Below are positions 62,595 to 64,000 of a stretch of 64,000 bases of DNA, in pieces; the stretch's first letter is position 1, and each line of letters opens with the position of its first letter. Source of the stretch: Smithella sp. M82. GTDB lineage: Bacteria; Desulfobacterota; Syntrophia; Syntrophales; Smithellaceae. The notes under the pieces are model-generated. The model was given only the letters and a program-made list of their open reading frames with translations. It had not been told where the DNA came from and ran no database searches. The position numbers and the translations under genes were made by a program. The stretch covers positions 1 through 64,000 of the forward strand of contig MAEO01000208.1 in NCBI GenBank assembly GCA_001683985.1, written 5' to 3'.

Positions 62595-64000
62595 GTCTGA
62601 CAGACAGATTGAATTTCTACTATTGTAGATACTGCTTGACTCAGCAATAATTCTTGGTCTGACAGACAGATTGAATTTCTACTATTGTAGATATACAAAA
62701 CATCCCTATACGATTCAAGTCTGACAGACAGATTGAATTTCTACTATTGTAGATCGCGACAAAACTGGTTGGAAATTATTGTCTGACAGACAGATTGAAT
62801 TTCTACTATTGTAGATTTAGTTGACTTTGTAGTTCTATCAATGTCTGACAGACAGATTGAATTTCTACTATTGTAGATTAATCAATATCGTCCAGAGTGG
62901 AAATTGGTCTGACAGACAGATTGAATTTCTACTATTGTAGATTTTAACAAAACCTGTCCAGTTAATGAAGTCTGACAGACAGATTGAATTTCTACTATTG
63001 TAGATTAGAAAAATATTACATTCCATTTTTGTCTGACAGACAGATTGAATTTCTACTATTGTAGATCAATAAACTTTAATGATTATCCCAATAGTCTGAC
63101 AGACAGATTGAATTTCTACTATTGTAGATAGCGTGAATCGGTTTATATCGCGGAAGTCTGACAGACAGATTGAATTTCTACTATTGTAGATTCTTTTGCT
63201 CTGACTAATACAGATAGTGTCTGACAGACAGATTGAATTTCTACTATTGTAGATATTCGCGCAGATATTCCGGTATGCCTGTCTGACAGACAGATTGAAT
63301 TTCTACTATTGTAGATATGATACAGCCCCGACACAGGCCGCTTTGTCTGACAGACAGATTGAATTTCTACTATTGTAGATCATTGGATAAATACTGCCAT
63401 CATCAGCGTCTGACAGACAGATTGAATTTCTACTATTGTAGATCCTTGCTACATTTTCTTTATTCATTTGTCTGACAGACAGATTGAATTTCTACTATTG
63501 TAGATGATTTGTGGTCCGGAACGGCCTGCTCGTCTGACAGACAGATTGAATTTCTACTATTGTAGATTCGAGTGATGCAATGCGAGACTTTTTCTCGTCT
63601 GACAGACAGATTGAATTTCTACTATTGTAAATTTTGGTTTGGGGGGCATCCGCCCCCCTGTGTCTGACAGACAGATTGAATTTCTACTATTGTAGATCCT
63701 TGGAAGTTAAACATATCTTTGATGGTCTGACAGACAGATTGAATTTCTACTATTGTAGATATCGCCTCGCCTGCTGTAATCATTTTTGTCTGACAGACAG
63801 ATTGAATTTCTACTATTGTAGATAATGCTAATGCTTTCATTTTTTCATAGTCTGACAGACAGATTGAATTTCTACTATTGTAGATGTCCGGATTCTCAAC
63901 CAGTTGTAGGGGAGGTCTGACAGACAGATTGAATTTCTACTATTGTAGATTTTGGTTTGGGGGGGCATCCGCCCCCCTGCGTCTGACAGACAGATTGAAT
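62595..64000 (+). CRISPR. Type V-A CRISPR array, at least 22 spacers, open at the window end
   Basis: Twenty-two full 36-bp repeats and the first 20 bases of a 23rd, with 22 spacers of 25-30 bp (mostly 26-27). The repeat starts GTCTGACAGACAGATTG, where GTCTG-A-CAGAC is a perfect small palindrome, and ends AATTTCTACTATTGTAGAT, the Cas12a handle with stem TCTAC/GTAGA. Transcription is from the leader to the right, giving handle-then-spacer crRNAs. All complete repeats are identical except number 17 (63597-63632), with G to A at 63630. Spacers 17 (63633-63661) and 22 (63951-63980) are near-identical. Open frames over the array are repeat artefacts. The array continues beyond 64000. Confidence 0.99.

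Noticed and set aside
63143-63840. Open frames across the CRISPR array on both strands with repeated STIVEIQSVCQT-like peptides
   Set aside because: They are translations of the 36-bp repeat, not genes.

Overview
The window looks like a chromosomal piece of a syntrophic deltaproteobacterium of the Smithella/Syntrophus type (Desulfobacterota, Syntrophales). The reasons are a type V-A Cas12a that closely resembles the one known from Smithella, fatty-acid beta-oxidation genes including two large tandem acyl-CoA dehydrogenases, a Geobacter-like type IV pilin, a c-di-GMP riboswitch on a minor-pilin operon, and FolE2/QueD-type anaerobe metabolism. No rRNA, transposase or prophage module is visible; one tRNA-Val(CAC) is present.

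Layout. 0.2-4 kb: HNH protein, then a minus-strand queD-folE2-nadE operon. 4.2-5.3 kb: an aromatic-rich type IV pilin gene bracketed by two inverted copies of a dispersed hairpin-rich element. 5.3-7.5 kb: DUF3592 protein and a membrane glycosyltransferase interrupted by two in-frame TGA codons. 7.8-14.7 kb: TetR regulator, FadB-type and FadA-type beta-oxidation genes, tRNA-Val, SDR, flavin oxidoreductase. 14.8-20.2 kb: pilY1-pilX-pilW-pilV-fimT on the minus strand behind a GEMM-I riboswitch. 20.4-33.7 kb: usher remnant, thiamine genes, cca, NlpC/P60 lipoprotein, rfbB, Na/Pi transporter, rubrerythrin, ABC-F protein and an odd beta-repeat membrane protein. 33.8-43.1 kb: rnc-radical SAM-era-der and small housekeeping genes. 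43.3-48.9 kb: duplicated acyl-CoA dehydrogenases with palindromes matching the one in front of the tetR gene, and two RsbRD-N-like paralogs. 49-52.5 kb: hydrolases and an APC permease.

52.5-64 kb is a defence region. It starts with a graveyard of broken genes (KilA-N tail, frameshifted MntA, truncated HepT, DUF1016 nuclease tail). It continues with one operon: cas12a, a second 1217-residue effector with a RuvC triad and a zinc ribbon that fits Cas12a2, cas4, a cas1 reduced to its two ends, and cas2. Then come a leader and a CRISPR array of at least 22 spacers that runs off the window. The only array carries the Cas12a-type handle, so both effectors probably share its crRNAs: Cas12a cutting DNA, and Cas12a2 responding to RNA by collateral nucleic-acid destruction. 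Because cas1 lacks its catalytic domain, acquisition of new spacers is probably dead unless another Cas1 acts in trans.

Two regulatory threads link separate parts of the window. A 13-bp palindrome (TGACTG-NNN-GTCA type) sits before tetR and three times around the acyl-CoA dehydrogenases, suggesting one fatty-acid regulon. The c-di-GMP riboswitch ties pilus assembly to the motile/sessile switch.
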